Shown here piece by piece: positions 5,751 through 7,393 of a stretch of 7,393 nt of DNA. The notes below the pieces were generated by a model. The model searched no databases. It saw only the letters and a list, made by a program, of their open reading frames with translations, and was not told the DNA's origin. Both the position numbers and the translations under genes were made by a program. Positions within the stretch are counted from its first letter, which is position 1; each line of letters opens with the position of its first letter. Origin of the DNA: Clostridiales bacterium (lineage in GTDB: Bacteria > Bacillota_A > Clostridia > Oscillospirales > Oscillospiraceae); contig DXTB01000046.1 of assembly GCA_019410105.1 (NCBI GenBank), positions 1-7,393 on the forward strand, read 5' to 3'.

Positions 5751-6995
5751 ATGTCCGTCGATTTTGAAGCGATCCGCAAGCAGGAGTGGCCCGTTCTGGA
5801 GCAGATGGTCTTTCTCGACGCGGCCTGCGTCAGCTTCGCCCCCCAGCGCACGGTGCGGGCGGTGAAGGCCTTCGCAGACATGACCGCCACCCAGGAGGAG
5901 GAGAACTCCAGCGCCCACCACATCGCCATGGACTCCCTGCGCGGCAAGGCATACGACGAAGCCGCCAAGCTGCTCAACGCCGACCCGGATGAGATCGCCC
6001 TGGTGGAGAGCACCTCCCACGGGCTGAACATCGCCGCCCGCGGCATTGAGCTGGCCGACGGCGACAACATCATCACCACCAATCTGGAGTTCATTCAGGT
6101 GGCCCTGCCCTGGTGTGTGATGCGCCGGGAGAAGAAGATCGAGATCCGGGTATGCAAGACCAAGGACAACCGCTTCACGGTGGACGACTTCGCCGCCCTG
6201 GCCGATGAGAGGACCCGCATCATCGTCATGTCCACCCTGGAGTGGTGCAACGGCTGGGCCAGCGACATGAAGGCCATCGGTGATTTCTGCCAGGAAAAGG
6301 GGATCTTCCTGGTGGTGGATGCGGTGCAGCAGTTGGGCGTCACCAAGATTGACACCAAGCAGTGCCACTTTGATCTGCTGGTGGCCGGCGGCCACAAGTG
6401 GCTGAACAGCCCCTACGGCACCGGCGTGCTCTATGTCAACAAGAACTCCCTGTCCAAGATCAAGCAGAGCTATGCCGGCTACCTGAACACCACCGTTCCC
6501 GAAGGCGGCTGGGGCGCCTACTGGGAGAATCCCGCCGCTCCCTCCGTCCACGACTGGACCTTCCCGGAGACCGCCCGCAAGTACGAAATCGGCGGCACCT
6601 CCAACTACACCGGTGCCATTGCCCTGGGGGAGAGCCTGGGCCTGGTCAACGAGATCGGCATTGAGAACATCCAGGAACACATCTGGGCGCTCAGCGCCTA
6701 CTGCATGGATCAATTGGAGGCCATCGGCGCCACCATCATCACCCACCGCGACCCGGGCCGGCGGGGCGGCATCGTCATTGCCCGCCTCTATGACGATCTG
6801 GATGTGGACCGCTGGGTACTCAAGCAGCTCCACGCCCGCAAGATTTTTATTGCCCAGCGCTTCACCGACTACGTGGGCGGCTTCCGCATCTCCTGCCAGT
6901 ACTTCAACAACCACGCCGACATCGACGCCATGGCAGCGGCCATGAAGGAGCTCATCCAGGAGATCGGACGCGCCCCCGACTACAAAGCCCCCTGA
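5751..6995 (+). CDS. Class V aminotransferase-fold PLP-dependent enzyme
   Basis: A 414-residue cytosolic PLP enzyme of the fold-type I class V group (cysteine desulfurase, isopenicillin-N epimerase, kynureninase and related transaminases). FLDAACVSFAP (21-31) is the N-terminal family start. STSHGLNIAARG (87-98) fits the cofactor phosphate/ring pocket. D190 in VVDAVQQLG should contact the PLP nitrogen, and K216 in VAGGHKWLNSPYGTG should form the Schiff base. R379 in GGFRISCQYFNNHADID is the expected carboxylate-binding Arg. The loop before R379 (HARKIFIAQRFTDYV) has no Cys, so it is unlikely to be a SufS- or IscS-like desulfurase. A transaminase, epimerase/racemase or lyase acting on an amino acid is more likely; the substrate is unknown. 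ATG at 5751 has a perfect ribosome site. It is divergent from the Crp/Fnr regulator and followed by a terminator-bearing hairpin chain. Confidence 0.9.
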   Translation: MSVDFEAIRKQEWPVLEQMVFLDAACVSFAPQRTVRAVKAFADMTATQEEENSSAHHIAMDSLRGKAYDEAAKLLNADPDEIALVESTSHGLNIAARGIELADGDNIITTNLEFIQVALPWCVMRREKKIEIRVCKTKDNRFTVDDFAALADERTRIIVMSTLEWCNGWASDMKAIGDFCQEKGIFLVVDAVQQLGVTKIDTKQCHFDLLVAGGHKWLNSPYGTGVLYVNKNSLSKIKQSYAGYLNTTVPEGGWGAYWENPAAPSVHDWTFPETARKYEIGGTSNYTGAIALGESLGLVNEIGIENIQEHIWALSAYCMDQLEAIGATIITHRDPGRRGGIVIARLYDDLDVDRWVLKQLHARKIFIAQRFTDYVGGFRISCQYFNNHADIDAMAAAMKELIQEIGRAPDYKAP

Positions 6996-7014
6996 GCCCT
7001 CTCCCACAGCAAAG

Positions 7015-7053
7015 CAGAGCCCGCCGGCGGAAGTTCCGCCGGCGGGCTCTCTG
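7015..7053. repeat. GC-rich palindromic repeat, copy 1
   Basis: Arms 7016-7032 and 7034-7050 are perfectly complementary around a single central base. Each arm contains CCGCCGGCGG, itself a palindrome. It begins 20 bp after the stop of the PLP enzyme gene. Bases 7018-7053 are identical to 7212-7247, and over 7015-7053 versus 7209-7247 there is one mismatch. Confidence 0.85.
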
Positions 7054-7244
7054 CCTGTCGAAAAGTTCTCGACAGGCAGAGAGCCTTTTTGAACCCTCGA
7101 AAAAGGTTCAAAAAGGCGTTTGATCGAACGCGAAAGGGAACCCTGACGGTTCCCTTTCACACTATTCCTCCCTCCGAAGCCTTCGGCAGGAAGGTTTATC
7201 GATCATCTCAAAGCCCGCCGGCGGAAGTTCCGCCGGCGGGCTCT
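7016..7244. repeat. Chain of seven consecutive hairpins
   Basis: Nearly every base of this 229-bp stretch can pair in one of seven adjacent stems: 7016-7050 (17 bp), 7045-7085 (17 bp), 7083-7117 (13 bp, GCCTTTTTGAACC arms), 7116-7131 (about 5 bp, GATC loop), 7132-7158 (11 bp, GAAAGGGAACC arms), 7167-7194 (11 bp with one bulge and one mismatch) and 7212-7242 (15 bp). The first and last units are the same 36-bp sequence. It fills the spacer between the convergent PLP enzyme gene and the minus-strand gene at the right edge. It may be a composite of terminators, a palindromic mobile repeat, or a structured RNA. Confidence 0.75.
7045..7090 (+). terminator. Rho-independent terminator of the PLP enzyme gene
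   Basis: GGCTCTCTGCCTGTCGA (7045-7061) pairs perfectly with 7069-7085 across a 7-base loop and is followed at once by TTTTT (7086-7090). The 17-bp stem shares six bases (7045-7050) with the right arm of the preceding palindrome, so the two full-length hairpins cannot coexist. Confidence 0.8.
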
Positions 7245-7247
7245 CTG
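7209..7247. repeat. GC-rich palindromic repeat, copy 2
   Basis: Same unit as at 7015-7053, with arms 7212-7226 and 7228-7242. On the minus strand it follows the stop of the gene at the right edge by about 15 bp and ends in GGGCTTT, so it may be a weak terminator for that gene; on the plus strand it is followed by CTCTCTGTTT. Confidence 0.8.
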
Positions 7248-7261
7248 TTTGGTGTTTGGTT

Positions 7262-7393
7262 TTATTCCGCCTCCACGTCGTAGGGCTGGCGGCCAGCCGG
7301 GGCGCCGCCTCCTGCCAAGGCACGGAACCGGGCCCGCGACTTCTTGATCTCGTCGTAGGCCTCGGCCACCGCCTCCTCGGTGCGGCGCAGGGC
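7262..7393 (-). CDS. C-terminal end of an unrecognised protein
   Basis: The last 43 codons and a TAA stop (7264-7262) of a minus-strand gene whose start lies beyond the window. The fragment begins with a charged, helical stretch (RRTEEAVAEAYDEIKKSRAR), passes through a Gly/Ala/Pro-rich linker (LAGGGAPAGR) and ends acidic (QPYDVEAE). G/C-rich third positions match the other genes here. I see no domain that names its function. The gene converges with the PLP enzyme gene, and the hairpin chain lies between them. Confidence 0.7.
   Translation of the reverse strand, partial: ALRRTEEAVAEAYDEIKKSRARFRALAGGGAPAGRQPYDVEAE

Noticed and set aside
5751..6995. Naming the PLP enzyme sufS/csd
   Set aside because: The catalytic-loop Cys is missing and no suf or isc genes are nearby.
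5721..7160. Minus-strand open frame of 479 codons opposite the PLP enzyme
   Set aside because: The plus strand encodes a complete PLP enzyme with catalytic residues and a perfect ribosome site. The opposite frame starts inside the hairpin chain and has low-complexity, Gly/Val/His-rich content.
7015..7247. CRISPR array or transposon ends
   Set aside because: Only two copies of one palindrome with a single 158-bp interval of structured DNA, no regular spacers, no cas or transposase gene, and no terminal inverted repeats with target duplication.

Overview
The window looks like a chromosomal segment from a GC-rich, Gram-positive-type Clostridia. An Oscillospiraceae-like gut lineage is my best guess. 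The reasons are the mraZ-rsmH-ftsL-penicillin-binding-protein gene order, the strong AGGAGG-type ribosome binding sites, sigma-A-like promoters and codons rich in G/C at third positions. The assignment is inferred from gene order and composition only.

Left part (1-3132, all on the minus strand): this is the start of the division and cell-wall (dcw) cluster. Reading leftward from its promoter at 3104-3132, it holds mraZ (transcriptional regulator), rsmH (16S rRNA methyltransferase), an ftsL-like single-span division protein with a coiled coil, and the N-terminal 300 residues of a class B penicillin-binding protein that runs off the window. Two pairs of direct repeats with a 10-bp period (AAAGTGGGGC/GAAGTGGAGC and AAAGTGGGGG/GAAGTGAGCA) lie between the promoter and mraZ. 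They match the known style of MraZ autoregulatory boxes. A perfect 15-bp hairpin with a GCAA loop sits in the gap between ftsL and the penicillin-binding protein gene.

Middle part (3034-3483): an AT-rich spacer between the divergent mraZ operon and a transporter gene. It contains the mraZ promoter, two hairpins (one terminator-like on the minus strand with no gene in front of it) and a 14-bp perfect palindrome upstream of the transporter.

Right part (3484-6995): three genes that may form one small functional unit. They are an NhaC-family membrane transporter (+), a Crp/Fnr-type regulator (-) whose 3' end overlaps the transporter's 3' end by 7 bp, and, divergent from the regulator, a class V fold PLP enzyme (+). 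The 156-bp divergent region between regulator and enzyme carries a regulator promoter and three perfect dyads. One of these (TGGTAATTTTTTACCA) covers the predicted regulator transcription start. My inference is that an autoregulated Crp/Fnr protein controls uptake or exchange, and PLP-dependent conversion, of an amino acid or related amine. The substrate cannot be read from the sequence.

Right end (6996-7393): a 229-bp chain of seven abutting or overlapping hairpins, starting and ending with the same 36-bp palindromic unit and including one good rho-independent terminator for the PLP enzyme gene. It is followed by the last 43 codons of an unrecognised minus-strand gene.
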